Positions 51,340 through 60,736 of a DNA stretch of 64,000 nt are shown here, piece after piece. Position 1 is the stretch's first letter. Every line of letters begins with the position of its first letter. The notes under the pieces are model-generated. The model was not told the DNA's origin, made no database searches, and saw nothing but the letters and a program-made list of their open reading frames with translations. Made by a program: the position numbers and the translations under genes. Source of the DNA: Heliobacterium mobile (lineage in GTDB: Bacteria > Bacillota > Desulfitobacteriia > Heliobacteriales > Heliobacteriaceae); the NCBI RefSeq assembly GCF_009720735.1, contig NZ_WNKU01000002.1, positions 124,001-188,000 of the forward strand, read 5' to 3'.

Positions 51340-52266
51340 CTATTCCTCTATATGTCCAAAGAGTTTCTTCGACCATGCCCTTCCCGTGGGTGTAGCGGCT
51401 AGCCCGCCTAAAGCAGTTTCCCGAAGGCTCTTTGGCAAGGAGCCGCCAACATTTCCCATCGCATCGATAACCTCGTCGACAGGTATGGCGCTTTTGATAC
51501 CAGCTAAAGCCATCTCAGCCGCGACGATTGCCTGAGCAGCAGCGCCCGCATTTCGTTTCACACAGGGGACTTCCACGAGTCCAGCCACTGGGTCACAGAC
51601 AAGGCCGAGCATGTTTTTTAAGACCATAGCCACCGCTTCCCCGACTTGAGAAGGCGTACCGGAACAAAGATCTACCGCGGCACCAGCGGCCATCGCGGCT
51701 GCAGAACCGCATTCCGCTTGACAGCCTCCAGTCGCCCCTGACAAGGAGGCCCGTGAGGCAATCACCATGCCGATGGCACCGGCCACGACAAGCCCTTTCG
51801 CCAGTTCTCGATCAGTAAGATGGTAAGATTCAGCTATGGTAAACAGCACCGAAGGCAAGACGCCGCTTGCACCTGCCGTCGGTGCTGCAACGATCCGCCC
51901 CATAGATGCATTGGCTTCTCCAACAGCCAAAGCCATGGTGATTGCTTTGGAAAGCACTGTCCCGCCGATAGCTTTTTCAGGCTTTGACTTCAGGTATTCG
52001 TCGAGTTTACTAGCGTCTCCCCCAACGAGTCCACCGACGGATCGAACACCTTGTAATCCCGTCTGAACAGCTTCGCGCATGACTGCAAGCATCGATTCCA
52101 TACGTTCAAGAATCTCTTCTGCTGTCAATTCCAACGCTTCGACTTGATTTTGGATACAATAGTTTGCAAATGTGGTGTTTTTCTCTTCTGCTTGTGCGAT
52201 CCAATATTGCAACGATAATTTTTCGGTCAACGCCGATCCCGCCTCTTCCAGTCTACAACCGTCCAA
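51340..52266 (-). CDS. sdaAA: L-serine dehydratase, alpha subunit
   Basis: The 308-aa iron-sulfur subunit deaminates L-serine to pyruvate and ammonia with SdaAB. Conserved parts include GRIVAAPTAGASGVLPSVLF, SGATGGCQAECGSAAAMAAG and GLVCDPVAGLVEVPCVKRNA, whose cysteines bind the 4Fe-4S cluster. The start is uncertain: the TTG at 52266 has no ribosome site, and another TTG 12 codons in follows a GAGGCGGGA stretch. It lies 24 bases after sdaAB. Confidence 0.94.
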   Translation of the reverse strand: MDGCRLEEAGSALTEKLSLQYWIAQAEEKNTTFANYCIQNQVEALELTAEEILERMESMLAVMREAVQTGLQGVRSVGGLVGGDASKLDEYLKSKPEKAIGGTVLSKAITMALAVGEANASMGRIVAAPTAGASGVLPSVLFTIAESYHLTDRELAKGLVVAGAIGMVIASRASLSGATGGCQAECGSAAAMAAGAAVDLCSGTPSQVGEAVAMVLKNMLGLVCDPVAGLVEVPCVKRNAGAAAQAIVAAEMALAGIKSAIPVDEVIDAMGNVGGSLPKSLRETALGGLAATPTGRAWSKKLFGHIEE

Positions 52267-52290
52267 GTAGCTTTACAGGAAAAAGAAAAA

Positions 52291-52953
52291 CTACATGGCT
52301 TGTATCCGTCGTACCGCTTCCACTTGTGGAAGAGAACTGATGGCTCGAATCGTTCCGTCTCCAACGGGTTGATCCGTCTCAAGGACCATAAGGGCTAAGG
52401 CCCCTTTTTGTTTGCGTGACACCCGCATTTGAGCGATGTTGATCCCTTGGGAAGATAATATTCCCGTTACCAAGGTGATCGCACCGGGACGGTCATGATG
52501 CATTACCAACAACGTGGCAAAGTCACCGGTAAATTCCAAAGGAAAGTCGTCCACGTCTGTAACCAGTACTCGGCCGCCACCGATGGAAGCACCGGTGATG
52601 ACAGAAGCCCCACCTTGTCTTCCCTTCAGCCGAAATCGGACTGTATTGGGATGGGCCAATTCTCCCAGATTTTCCTTATGAAAGGTGACCGACAGTCCAG
52701 CCTCCCGAGCATGGTCGAAAGAGGAAGGAATACGGGCGTCATCGGTGGCCCAACCCAAAAGGCCGGCCACCAGAGCCAGGTCAGAACCATGGCCCTGGTA
52801 GGTTTGAGCGAAAGAGCCGTGCAGGCCGATGCTCGCTTCGAGAACAGGTTCGCCAAGGATGGACCGCGCCACATTTCCCAAGCGAACCGCCCCGGCTGTA
52901 TGTGAGCTAGACGGGCCGATCATCACCGGCCCGATGACATCAAAGATGTTCAT
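52291..52953 (-). CDS. sdaAB: L-serine dehydratase, beta subunit with ACT domain
   Basis: The 220-aa product has the SdaAB fold (FDVIGPVMIGPSSSHTAGAV, GHGSDLALVAGLLGW) and a C-terminal ACT domain (about 148-218, LLVMHHDRPGAITLVTGILS). It pairs with SdaAA and starts 8 bases after rsfS ends. Confidence 0.94.
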   Translation of the reverse strand: MNIFDVIGPVMIGPSSSHTAGAVRLGNVARSILGEPVLEASIGLHGSFAQTYQGHGSDLALVAGLLGWATDDARIPSSFDHAREAGLSVTFHKENLGELAHPNTVRFRLKGRQGGASVITGASIGGGRVLVTDVDDFPLEFTGDFATLLVMHHDRPGAITLVTGILSSQGINIAQMRVSRKQKGALALMVLETDQPVGDGTIRAISSLPQVEAVRRIQAM

Positions 52954-52961
52954 GACCGCTG

Positions 52962-53330
52962 CTATTGCACGAAATCGGAAAAGTTCGGTTCCACAGCCCT
53001 TGGGGCGTCTCCCCAGAGACGTTCTAAGTTATAAAAGTCTCTCGTCTCAGGCTGGAATATGTGAACCACTACAGCGCCGTAATCCATCAGTATCCAACGA
53101 CCTTCCCGGTACCCTTCCGTCCTCAGCACTTGTATGCCCATATCTTTCATTTTGTCTTCGATGTTTTGGCAGATCGCTTGTAGTTGCGGCGTCGAGTTGC
53201 CGTTACAAATAACAAAGTAATCCGTTACGCTGGAGCGCCCTTGCAGATCCAGTATCATGATGTCAAAGGCTTTTTTATCCGAAGCGGCTTCGGCGATCTC
53301 TATGGCGAGATGTTTACTATTGTGTCCCAA
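52962..53330 (-). CDS. rsfS: ribosomal silencing factor RsfS
   Basis: The 122-aa product blocks subunit joining on the 50S subunit through uL14 when nutrients are low. Family motifs are DIMILDLQGRSSVTDYFVIC, EGYREGRWILMDYGAVVVH and FYNLERLWGDAP. TTG at 53328-53330 is chosen because AGGAGGG lies 10 bases upstream and the length then fits; a longer frame to 53393 adds residues inside yqeK. It overlaps yqeK by 14 bases. Confidence 0.94.
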   Translation of the reverse strand: MGHNSKHLAIEIAEAASDKKAFDIMILDLQGRSSVTDYFVICNGNSTPQLQAICQNIEDKMKDMGIQVLRTEGYREGRWILMDYGAVVVHIFQPETRDFYNLERLWGDAPRAVEPNFSDFVQ

Positions 53331-53949
53331 TTCGTCGATTCCCTCCTGAGTCTCTATTGATTTTTTCGTTCCATAGGAGTTGATTGCGAGCACTGATCGT
53401 CAAGGGATGAAGCATGCGCCCTTTGCGAAGGACATGGTAGATGCTCTGTTCGAGAGCGACGATCATAGCCTTGTCCAATGATTTTACAGCCGTATCCCGG
53501 ATTTTTTCGACACCCGGGTAAGAACGGTTTGGCTCCATTTTGTCAGCTAAGTAGACGATTTTCTCTAAGCTTCCCATCTGGGGATGACCGACAGTGTGGC
53601 AGCCTATGGCGTTTAATACGTCGAAATCTTGAACGCCGTACTTTTCTTGGGCCACATGGACACCTACATAGGCATGAAGAAGTTCCGGCTGCTCCCATTC
53701 CCACGGTTCCAGTGCAATCTGTGCCTGTTCGCAACGTCTGCGTTGCTTCTCTGCCGGCCACTCCCGGGCGATGTCGTGAAGCAATGCCGCAGCCATCGCT
53801 TTCACCGGATCAAGGCCATGACACTTCGCCAGTTGGGAAGCCGTCTGTCCCGCGCCAACGATGTGCCCATAGCGACGGCTGCTCATCTCCCGGGCCATAT
53901 CCTCCTTCACGCGTCCGATGATGGCTTCCCAATCTTCCAATAAGATCAT
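53317..53949 (-). CDS. yqeK: YqeK-type HD-domain hydrolase (Ap4A-degrading)
   Basis: The 210-aa product has metal-binding HD motifs (YGHIVGAGQTASQLAKCHGL, AALLHDIAREWP) and a downstream HTVGHPQMGSLEKIVYLADK. YqeK proteins are symmetrical Ap4A hydrolases in Firmicutes and lie between nadD and rsfS, as here. The pairing His at the first HD block is seen. Confidence 0.93.
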   Translation of the reverse strand: MILLEDWEAIIGRVKEDMAREMSSRRYGHIVGAGQTASQLAKCHGLDPVKAMAAALLHDIAREWPAEKQRRRCEQAQIALEPWEWEQPELLHAYVGVHVAQEKYGVQDFDVLNAIGCHTVGHPQMGSLEKIVYLADKMEPNRSYPGVEKIRDTAVKSLDKAMIVALEQSIYHVLRKGRMLHPLTISARNQLLWNEKINRDSGGNRRIGTQ

Positions 53950-54017
53950 CCTTTCCCTTCATAACAATAATAAACCCCCTATACCAAAAAGGTCTAGGAG
54001 GTGAGCATAAAAAACTC

Positions 54018-54272
54018 TTATTCACCCTGTCTGGGTTTGGCCTCATTGACGGTCAACTGTCTACCTTCAAACTCTGCGCCGTTCATTGATTCAATCATGC
54101 GTTCGGCGTCTTCGTCGTTGACCTCTACAAATCCGAAACCTCTGGAGCGACCGGTCTCCCTGTCTGTGATGATCCGAGAGCTGATGACCTCACCATAGGG
54201 AGAAAATAGTTCTGTTAGGTTTTCGGGCTTTGTTGCCCAAGGAAGGTTACCTACATAAAGAGTCCGTGTCAA
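54018..54272 (-). CDS. RRM-type RNA-binding protein
   Basis: The 84-aa product is a single RNA-recognition motif with both RNP sequences: RNP2 LYVGNLPWA and RNP1 RSRGFGFVEV. It resembles small RRM proteins of cyanobacteria and Clostridia, whose targets are unknown. It sits between yqeK and nadD, breaking an otherwise tight conserved block. The GGTGA site upstream of its ATG is good. Confidence 0.95.
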   Translation of the reverse strand: MTRTLYVGNLPWATKPENLTELFSPYGEVISSRIITDRETGRSRGFGFVEVNDEDAERMIESMNGAEFEGRQLTVNEAKPRQGE

Positions 54273-54374
54273 ATTTGTTCACCTCACCATAAAGCCAGAT
54301 CTCTAGTGCAATTTTTGTCGCGGCTTTTGACCGCTCCTTGCGCTCGCGACTTAGTATGACCAGATGCATCAGCC

Positions 54375-55160
54375 TTATTCGTGAGTCCCACTACCGACAT
54401 AAAGACCCCGTTCGGCAATACGATGGATCACAGGCTCTGGGAGAAGGTATTTGATGGTGCGCCCTTCTTGTAAACGCCTTCGGATGTCAGTGGAAGAAAT
54501 GGCCAAAGCCGGAACTTCGATTAAATGGATCCGTTGGGAAAAATCCCTGGACATCTGCTCCACCGCATCCCTCAAGTGTTCCCGGTCATATCCGGGTCGG
54601 TAGGCGGCGATGAAGTGACATTCTTTCATCAGTTCGTCGATACGGTGCCAGGTCATGATTTCCAAGATGGCATCGGCACCGGTGATAAAATACAATTCCG
54701 CTTCTTCGCCATAGGCTGTTCGAAAGGCACGGACTGTGTCGATGGTGTAGGAGTACCCCGGGCGACAGACCTCGATATCACACATACGGAAACGCAGATT
54801 GGAGCAGGTAGCTAATTCAGTCATACCGTATCGTTCCCAGGGGTCGGTGACAGAGAAGGCTCGCTTATGAGGCGGACGTCCTGAAGGAACAAAGATGACT
54901 GTCGACAAGCTAAAAAGGTCCGACGCCGCTTCCGCCGTCACCAGGTGACCGTAGTGGACCGGATCGAATGTCCCACCCATAATGCCAATTTTTAATGGCT
55001 TTTGGGTTGAACAATATATCCTCGTTTTGGGCATTTTAATCCCAAGGGAGCTGTCCACCCATTCATAGTCCGCCGCATCTGGAGGAATGGGAATGACAAC
55101 GCCATGGGGACCTATGATAAACCCTTTTTGTTCTTCGCTGTTACTGCCGGATTTGGCCAT
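54375..55160 (-). CDS. nadD: nicotinate-nucleotide adenylyltransferase NadD with N-terminal extension
   Basis: The 261-aa frame holds the NadD core from about residue 57 (GIMGGTFDPVHYGHLVTAEA, FVPSGRPPHKR, ISSTDIRRRLQEGRTIKYL). It makes deamido-NAD from NaMN and ATP. About 55 residues before the core (KGFIIGPHGVVIPIPPDAAD segment) are unusual for NadD. The ATG at 55160 lies inside the end of proA and has a weak ribosome site, so the start may be internal (for example ATG at residue 43). I cannot decide. Confidence 0.9.
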   Translation of the reverse strand: MAKSGSNSEEQKGFIIGPHGVVIPIPPDAADYEWVDSSLGIKMPKTRIYCSTQKPLKIGIMGGTFDPVHYGHLVTAEAASDLFSLSTVIFVPSGRPPHKRAFSVTDPWERYGMTELATCSNLRFRMCDIEVCRPGYSYTIDTVRAFRTAYGEEAELYFITGADAILEIMTWHRIDELMKECHFIAAYRPGYDREHLRDAVEQMSRDFSQRIHLIEVPALAISSTDIRRRLQEGRTIKYLLPEPVIHRIAERGLYVGSGTHE

Positions 55161-56397
55161 CGCCGTAGCAGACGTATTTAATCGTCGTCATTTCGTTCAG
55201 ACCCATCGGTCCACGAGCATGCAGCTTCTGGGTAGAGATACCGATTTCAGCGCCCATGCCAAACTGGAATCCATCGGTGAAGCGTGTCGAGGCATTCACA
55301 TAGACGGCAGCAGCGTCGACACAGCGGGTAAATTCCCGGGCTCGAAGGTAGTCATTGGTGACGATGGCTTCCGAATGACCGGTGCTGTAGCGGCGGATAT
55401 GGGCGAGAGCTTCTTCAAAGCTGTCGACGACGCGGACAGCTAATATAAGGTCTAAATACTCCGTTTGATAATCTTCTTCTGTCGCTTCTTTGGCGCCTTC
55501 AATCAGCGCTAAGGTACGGGGGCAACCGCGCAGTTCCACGTTCATTTCTTGCAGCCTTTTGCCGACATGGGGTAAGAATTTGCGTGCCACATCCTGATGG
55601 ACGAGCAACGTTTCCATGGCATTGCAGACACCAGGGCGGTGGGTTTTCGCATTGATGACGATGTTTTCCGCCATATCCAGATCGGCATGGGAGTCCACAT
55701 AGACGTGGCAGTTGCCCACACCCGTTTCGATGACCGGTACAGTGGCATTTTTGACGACTGTTTGAATTAGGCCAGCACCACCCCGGGGAATGAGCACGTC
55801 TAGGTATTTGTTCATGGTCATCATCTGCTGGGCTACTTCACGGCTTGTATCTTCTACGAGTTGAATCGATCCTGACGGCAAACCTGCTTCTTCGGCAGCT
55901 GCAGCGATGACTTTGACGATGGCCATGTTGGAACGGATCGCTTCCGAACCGCCTCGCAACAGCACCGCGTTTCCTGTTTTCAGACAAAGTCCAGCCGCAT
56001 CAACCGTCACGTTGGGCCGTGCTTCATAGATAATTCCCACGACGCCCAAGGGGACCCGGACCTGGCCGATTTCCAGTCCATTCGGCCGGCGCCATTGGCG
56101 GACTACTTCACCGATGGGATCGGGCAAGCTGACCAAGGCGTAGAGACCCTCAGCCATCTCTTCGATCCGTTTCTTGTTGAGCATCAGTCGATCAAGTAGG
56201 GCATTGGACATGCCTTTGTTACGGCCTGCCTCCACATCGAGGGCGTTTGCCGCTAAAATCTCTTCTTCCTGAGCCACAAGGGCGTAGGCCATCGCTTCCA
56301 GGGCTTTATCCTTAATCTGCGATGATATGGACGCCAGTTTATAGGCGGCGTCTTTCGCTTGTTTACCTTTGAGGGCTAATTCGGAAACGAGATTCAT
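55141..56397 (-). CDS. proA: gamma-glutamyl phosphate reductase
   Basis: The 418-aa enzyme reduces gamma-glutamyl phosphate to the semialdehyde in proline synthesis. GVVGIIYEARPNVTVDAAGL, the catalytic Cys in KTHRPGVCNAMETLLVH and RFTDGFQFGMGAEIGISTQK are family motifs. ATG 56395-56397 follows GAGGGGG. It lies 47 bases after proB. Confidence 0.96.
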   Translation of the reverse strand: MNLVSELALKGKQAKDAAYKLASISSQIKDKALEAMAYALVAQEEEILAANALDVEAGRNKGMSNALLDRLMLNKKRIEEMAEGLYALVSLPDPIGEVVRQWRRPNGLEIGQVRVPLGVVGIIYEARPNVTVDAAGLCLKTGNAVLLRGGSEAIRSNMAIVKVIAAAAEEAGLPSGSIQLVEDTSREVAQQMMTMNKYLDVLIPRGGAGLIQTVVKNATVPVIETGVGNCHVYVDSHADLDMAENIVINAKTHRPGVCNAMETLLVHQDVARKFLPHVGKRLQEMNVELRGCPRTLALIEGAKEATEEDYQTEYLDLILAVRVVDSFEEALAHIRRYSTGHSEAIVTNDYLRAREFTRCVDAAAVYVNASTRFTDGFQFGMGAEIGISTQKLHARGPMGLNEMTTIKYVCYGDGQIRQ

Positions 56398-56444
56398 ATG
56401 TTTTCCCCCTCTTTGCCACAGCATTGATTTCTTTTTGGTCTAGT

Positions 56445-57584
56445 CTACCGGGACGCCATGACAGTAAGATTATCCCTGTGAATGACCTCATCAAACCCCT
56501 TAATTCCTAAAAGAGGCTCAATATCCTGGCATTGTTTTCCCATGATACGCTGCACCTGATCTGCAGAATAGTGAGTGACCCCGCGCGCTACCTCGTATCC
56601 TTCGGGAGCGATGATACTGACCATGTCGCCGCTCTGGTAGTCGCCTTCTGTCATGACGATACCACAAGGCAGCAGGCTCTTTCCGCCCGTGATGAGCGCA
56701 GCGACCGCTCCTTGATCGATGGTGATGCGTCCGCTGCAGGCGGAGCCAAAGGCAAGCCAGCGCTTGTACCCGGGCAGCGGTTTTTCGGCAGGAATAAACA
56801 ACGTTCCTACATCGTCACCAGCCATGATTTCCCGGAGCACATTCGGGCGGTTACCTGGTGCGATCACCATGGCTACACCAGAGTCTACACTGATCCGTGC
56901 CGCCTGGAGTTTCGTCGTCATCCCTCCGGTTCCCAGATTCGATCCAGCACCAGCCGCCATGGATTCAATCTCCGGAGTGATCTCTGCCACCTCGTGGATG
57001 AGGACTGCCGAGGGATCGACACGAGGATTGGCCGTGTAAAGCCCGTCGATGTCCGTCAACAATACTAATACGTCGCTATGTACGAGACTCGCCACCATAG
57101 CAGACAAGGTGTCGTTGTCTCCAAAACGAAGGCGAATCTCGTCGACAGCGACGGTGTCATTTTCATTGATGATTGGAATGACGCCCATCCGCAGAAGAGA
57201 TTCCAGCGTATTGCCGGCGTTGATATACCGTTTTCGGAAGGCGAGGTCATCACGGGTGAGCAATACCTGGGCAACCACTTGACCGTATTCGGCAAACAGT
57301 TTTTCGTACATATGCATCAGGATTCCCTGACCGACGGCGGCACAAGCCTGCTTTTCAGGGACTGTTTTCGGTCGCTTCTGTAGTCCCAGTCGTCCCATCC
57401 CTGCGCCGACAGCCCCCGATGAAACAAGCAGAAGCTCATAGCCTTGATTTGCCAGATCAGCCAACTGACGGACCAGCTTTTCTATCTGCTCCAGGTTTAG
57501 TTTGCCGGTTCCATGGGTCAAGGTGCTGGTACCGACCTTGACGACGATCCGGCGCGCCTTGGGCAGATCTCGGCGAGATAACAA
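56445..57584 (-). CDS. proB: glutamate 5-kinase with PUA domain
   Basis: The 379-aa product is the kinase of proline synthesis, with VVKVGTSTLTHGTGKLN at the N-terminus, IINENDTVAVDEIRLRFGDN near residue 140, and a C-terminal PUA domain (about 280-365, ACSGRITIDQGAVAALITGG). TTG 57582-57584 is chosen for the GGGAGG 8 bases upstream; a GTG three codons earlier overlaps that site. Proline feedback inhibition is expected for the family. Confidence 0.95.
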   Translation of the reverse strand: MLSRRDLPKARRIVVKVGTSTLTHGTGKLNLEQIEKLVRQLADLANQGYELLLVSSGAVGAGMGRLGLQKRPKTVPEKQACAAVGQGILMHMYEKLFAEYGQVVAQVLLTRDDLAFRKRYINAGNTLESLLRMGVIPIINENDTVAVDEIRLRFGDNDTLSAMVASLVHSDVLVLLTDIDGLYTANPRVDPSAVLIHEVAEITPEIESMAAGAGSNLGTGGMTTKLQAARISVDSGVAMVIAPGNRPNVLREIMAGDDVGTLFIPAEKPLPGYKRWLAFGSACSGRITIDQGAVAALITGGKSLLPCGIVMTEGDYQSGDMVSIIAPEGYEVARGVTHYSADQVQRIMGKQCQDIEPLLGIKGFDEVIHRDNLTVMASR

Positions 57585-57756
57585 AAGGCGCACCTCCCAA
57601 TGTTGGCGAATGAACAGAACAAGTCGTCAACATCGATTTTCCTTATAAGTTCTCGGTTCCAAAAAGCTTTCCTGCCGCAGATCACACTGACAGAATAGCC
57701 TTATCTTTATAACTATTCGAGTTTTTTTCTACTTGCCTCTTTACTGTGATTAACGT
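57585..57756. other. intergenic region between obgE and proB
   Basis: These 172 bases hold no gene. They must contain the 3' end of obgE and any promoter for proB; I saw no clear terminator hairpin. Confidence 0.5.
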
Positions 57757-59088
57757 CTATTCTTCGTTATCCGCATCATCAGGATCAGGGGCATAATCTC
57801 CGCCAAACTCGACGAAATCAAACTCTAATTCTCTAATTCGAACCTGGTCACCATGTTTCGCCCCAGCATCTCGCAAGGCCTGATCGACGCCCATCCTGTC
57901 GAGGATCCGTTGCAAACGAGTCACCGATTCTTCATTTTCGAAGTTGGTCATGGCCACATGCCGCTCCACTTCTGCACCGGAGACGACAAAGGTACCCTCT
58001 TCGTCACGGTCAATATGGAAACGTTCCGCTTTCTTGCCAGTGACGCGAACGTCCATATGTTTTTCGGCAGTCACCGTTTCGAAGACAACCGGTCCCATGG
58101 CTTCTAAACCATGATAGACGTGCCACAGTAGTGGTTCCAACCCTTCAGTCGTTGCCGCTGAAACAGGGAATATCAGATATTCTTCACCGAGTTTTTCTCG
58201 AAGGCGTTCCAAATTCCCTTCTGCCCCAGGCAGATCCATCTTGTTCGCTGCCACCACCATAGGCTTTTCAGCTAAGTCTGGTTTATACAAGGCTAGTTCC
58301 TTGTTAATCCCGTCGAAGTCCTCTAAAGGATCGCGGCCTTCACTACCGGAGATATCGAGCACATGAATCAAAAAGCGGGTCCGCTCTGTGTGACGCAGAA
58401 AATCATGGCCTAGTCCGGCACCGGCGTGAGCCCCTTCGATCAGTCCTGGGATGTCGGCCATGACAAAGCTCTGACCTTCACCCAACCGGACTACACCAAG
58501 GTTCGGCTCAAGGGTCGTAAAGTGGTAGTTGGCGATCTTCGGCTTAGCCGCCGAGACAGCGGAGATGATCGTCGATTTCCCAACATTAGGAAAACCGACT
58601 AACCCTACGTCAGCTAGGACTTTCAACTCGAGTTCTAACCAACGCTCCGCACCGGGCTCACCGTTTTCAGAGATGGTTGGAGCACGGTTGACTGAACTGA
58701 CAAACTTCGCGTTTCCCCGTCCACCCCGTCCACCTTTGGCCACGATCACTTTTTGATTGTGACTCGTGATATCGGCAATCAGGGCGTTCGTTTCGGCATC
58801 TTTGACAACGGTACCGATAGGGACTTTAACGGTCATGTCCTCGCCATTACGGCCATGCATATTTTTACCCATGCCATGCTCGCCGCGTTCCGCTTTGTAG
58901 TGCCGTTGATAGCGAAAATCGACCAGGGTTCGAAGTCCCTCGTCACCAATAAAGATGACGTTACCTCCGCTGCCGCCGTCACCACCGTTAGGACCGCCTT
59001 CAGGGACATATTTTTCCCGGCGAAAGGATGCTACTCCGTTACCGCCGTCGCCGCCTTTAACGAAGATTTTTGCCTGATCGTAAAACAA
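57757..59088 (-). CDS. obgE: GTPase ObgE (CgtA)
   Basis: The 443-aa protein has the glycine-rich Obg domain (residues 1-157, FVKGGDGGNGVASFRREKYV), the G domain (from about 160: GFPNVGKSTIISAVS, DIPGLIEGA, NKMDLP) and a C-terminal OCT domain (about 350-430). It acts in 50S subunit maturation, stress response and sporulation control. It follows the Spo0B-like gene, as in Bacillus. Confidence 0.97.
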   Translation of the reverse strand: MFYDQAKIFVKGGDGGNGVASFRREKYVPEGGPNGGDGGSGGNVIFIGDEGLRTLVDFRYQRHYKAERGEHGMGKNMHGRNGEDMTVKVPIGTVVKDAETNALIADITSHNQKVIVAKGGRGGRGNAKFVSSVNRAPTISENGEPGAERWLELELKVLADVGLVGFPNVGKSTIISAVSAAKPKIANYHFTTLEPNLGVVRLGEGQSFVMADIPGLIEGAHAGAGLGHDFLRHTERTRFLIHVLDISGSEGRDPLEDFDGINKELALYKPDLAEKPMVVAANKMDLPGAEGNLERLREKLGEEYLIFPVSAATTEGLEPLLWHVYHGLEAMGPVVFETVTAEKHMDVRVTGKKAERFHIDRDEEGTFVVSGAEVERHVAMTNFENEESVTRLQRILDRMGVDQALRDAGAKHGDQVRIRELEFDFVEFGGDYAPDPDDADNEE

Positions 59089-59118
59089 AAAAGCAACCTC
59101 CTAGATGATGTGCTGCGA

Positions 59119-59595
59119 TTATTTGGGGCTGTTCTGCCAATAGGCATCCATAAGTTGAGGTTGTCCACGGAAATAAAGGACGAGGATGTCCCCATCGTCT
59201 TGACCGGGCCTCCCTGTGAGCATGCTATCGATCGCTTCCAATGCTTCCTCGGCCAGTTGGCGAGCTTGCCTGTCACCTTGCCATAAAGAAGGGTTCCACT
59301 GGGGAGATACCCGGACTTGCAGTTCCACCGATATCTGCCGAAGCTCTTGTGCTTTCAGAATCAGGCAGGCAATGACCGGCATTACCCCTAACGCCAAAAT
59401 GCCCCCTGCCGCTTGAAGTCCGGAAGCCACTTCTTTCATGTATTCGACAGCTCGATCTTGACGGTTGATCTGTACATAGCCCATGATGGTTTGAATGTGG
59501 TTGACGAAGTCATGGCGCAGGTGACGCCACAAATCGATCCAAGCCTCTGTTCCCGGCGAGAAGGACCGCTCCAGTATCGCTTCTTTTGCTTCCAT
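59119..59595 (-). CDS. spo0B: Spo0B-like sporulation phosphotransferase
   Basis: The 158-aa product has the Spo0B pattern: LWRHLRHDFVNHIQTIMGYV, with the phosphorylated His in RHDFVNH, then a helix rich in hydrophobics and a poorly conserved ATPase-like C-terminus. In Bacillus Spo0B passes phosphate from Spo0F to Spo0A; in Clostridia its role is less clear because Spo0F is often absent. It sits between rpmA and obgE as in Bacillus. Start ATG 59593-59595 follows GGGAGAG. Confidence 0.85.
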   Translation of the reverse strand: MEAKEAILERSFSPGTEAWIDLWRHLRHDFVNHIQTIMGYVQINRQDRAVEYMKEVASGLQAAGGILALGVMPVIACLILKAQELRQISVELQVRVSPQWNPSLWQGDRQARQLAEEALEAIDSMLTGRPGQDDGDILVLYFRGQPQLMDAYWQNSPK

Positions 59596-59645
59596 CGTTC
59601 TCTCCCATTGAACTAAATCAAGAACAGCCCCTGCTAATAATATTG

Positions 59646-59674
59646 ACAAAAAACCCCCGGATTTCTCCGGGGGT
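59646..59674 (-). terminator. terminator after rpmA
   Basis: On the minus strand a 9-bp GC stem (59674-59666 with 59661-59653) is followed by a T run, 9 bases after the rpmA stop. Readthrough would still be needed to reach spo0B/obgE unless they have their own promoter. Confidence 0.88.
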
Positions 59675-59682
59675 GCTGTGAT

Positions 59683-59961
59683 TTAGACTGCGTATACGCT
59701 AACCTGTTTTTTGTCCCGGCCTTTTCGTTCGAACTTGACTACACCGTTCACCATGGCGAACAAGGTGTCGTCACTGCCGATACCCACGTTATTTCCGGGA
59801 TGGATTTTGGTGCCACGTTGGCGAACAAGAATATTGCCAGCAATAACTTGTTGCCCGTCGCTGCGTTTTACGCCCAGCCGTTTGGCTTCAGAGTCGCGTC
59901 CGTTACGGGAGCTGCCGACCCCTTTTTTATGGGCGAAATATTGCAGATTCATGACTAACAC
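59683..59961 (-). CDS. rpmA: 50S ribosomal protein L27 with cleavable N-terminal extension
   Basis: The 92-aa protein contains the L27 core ([20 protein letters not shown] onward). The N-terminus [14 protein letters not shown] matches the Firmicute extension that Prp removes before the protein enters the ribosome; the cleavage site would be after NLQYFA. GTG at 59959-59961 is chosen because GGAGG lies 8 bases upstream and the extension then lines up with that of Bacillus. It overlaps the prp gene by 7 bases. Confidence 0.95.
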   Translation of the reverse strand: MLVMNLQYFAHKKGVGSSRNGRDSEAKRLGVKRSDGQQVIAGNILVRQRGTKIHPGNNVGIGSDDTLFAMVNGVVKFERKGRDKKQVSVYAV

Positions 59962-60302
59962 GGGAGACACCTCCTTTTTTCCATTTTCAAGTAACGCGGA
60001 TAAGTCTCCGCGGTTTTTTCTAAACCGAGTACCATTGTTTCCAGGATAATCTGGGCTGTCCGCGCATCGTCAGTCATCAGAGGGTCCATTAGCATGCAAC
60101 GCAAATTCCCTGGTCCCGGTGCATCTACTTCCAGGGCTTTATCGCCGAGAAAGTGTTCCAGCCCGTTGACAGCCGTTAGCGTCAACGCTGACACGCCCGC
60201 ACAGACCACATCTTGGCCGTGGGGTGCTGCTCCTGCGTGACCTGTCGCTTCAAAACCCAAGATTCGCCCGTTGTCGTCGACATAAACTTTTACTTTTACC
60301 AT
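59955..60302 (-). CDS. prp: ribosomal-processing cysteine protease Prp
   Basis: The 115-aa protease cleaves the N-terminal extension of L27. The catalytic His ([20 protein letters not shown]) and Cys in [14 protein letters not shown] are present. Its gene lies between rplU and rpmA, the standard place, and overlaps rpmA. Confidence 0.93.
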   Translation of the reverse strand: MVKVKVYVDDNGRILGFEATGHAGAAPHGQDVVCAGVSALTLTAVNGLEHFLGDKALEVDAPGPGNLRCMLMDPLMTDDARTAQIILETMVLGLEKTAETYPRYLKMEKRRCLPC

Positions 60303-60314
60303 GGTTCAGCCCAA

Positions 60315-60626
60315 TTAGGCTTCGATAGCTTCCACACGGACTTGGGTAAAAGCTTGACGATGACCTTGTTTTTTGCGATAGTTCTTTTTCGACTTATACT
60401 TGAAGATGATGATCTTCTTGCCTTTGCCGTGCTCTTCGACTTTGAGCAGAACTTTTGCGCCAGCGACGGTGGGAGCACCCACTTTCAGGTCGCCTTCGGA
60501 GCCGACGGCGAAAACGCGATCGATCGTGATCACATCACCGGGGTTGGCTTCCAGCTTTTCTACGTTCAGCACATCGCCCTGTTGGACTTTGTACTGCTTG
60601 CCGCCAGTTTCAATAATTGCGTACAT
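60315..60626 (-). CDS. rplU: 50S ribosomal protein L21
   Basis: The 103-aa product is L21 ([36 protein letters not shown] at the end). ATG 60624-60626 follows TAGGAGGTG. It heads the rplU-prp-rpmA operon. Confidence 0.97.
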   Translation of the reverse strand: MYAIIETGGKQYKVQQGDVLNVEKLEANPGDVITIDRVFAVGSEGDLKVGAPTVAGAKVLLKVEEHGKGKKIIIFKYKSKKNYRKKQGHRQAFTQVRVEAIEA

Positions 60627-60736
60627 GATGACACCTCCTACATCTAGACTCGCCAAGTGCAAGGCGCGGCTTACGCCAACTTCATCCAGCCCGACCTGAG
60701 CGGTTGTGACCAGGGGACAGATACCTACAAATCAAT
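60627..60736 (-). promoter_or_regulatory. rplU leader (possible L21 leader RNA)
   Basis: About 105 bases separate the promoter from rplU. The minus-strand leader is GC-rich and can fold; Firmicutes often carry an autoregulatory L21 leader here. I recognise the position rather than specific conserved bases. Confidence 0.45.
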
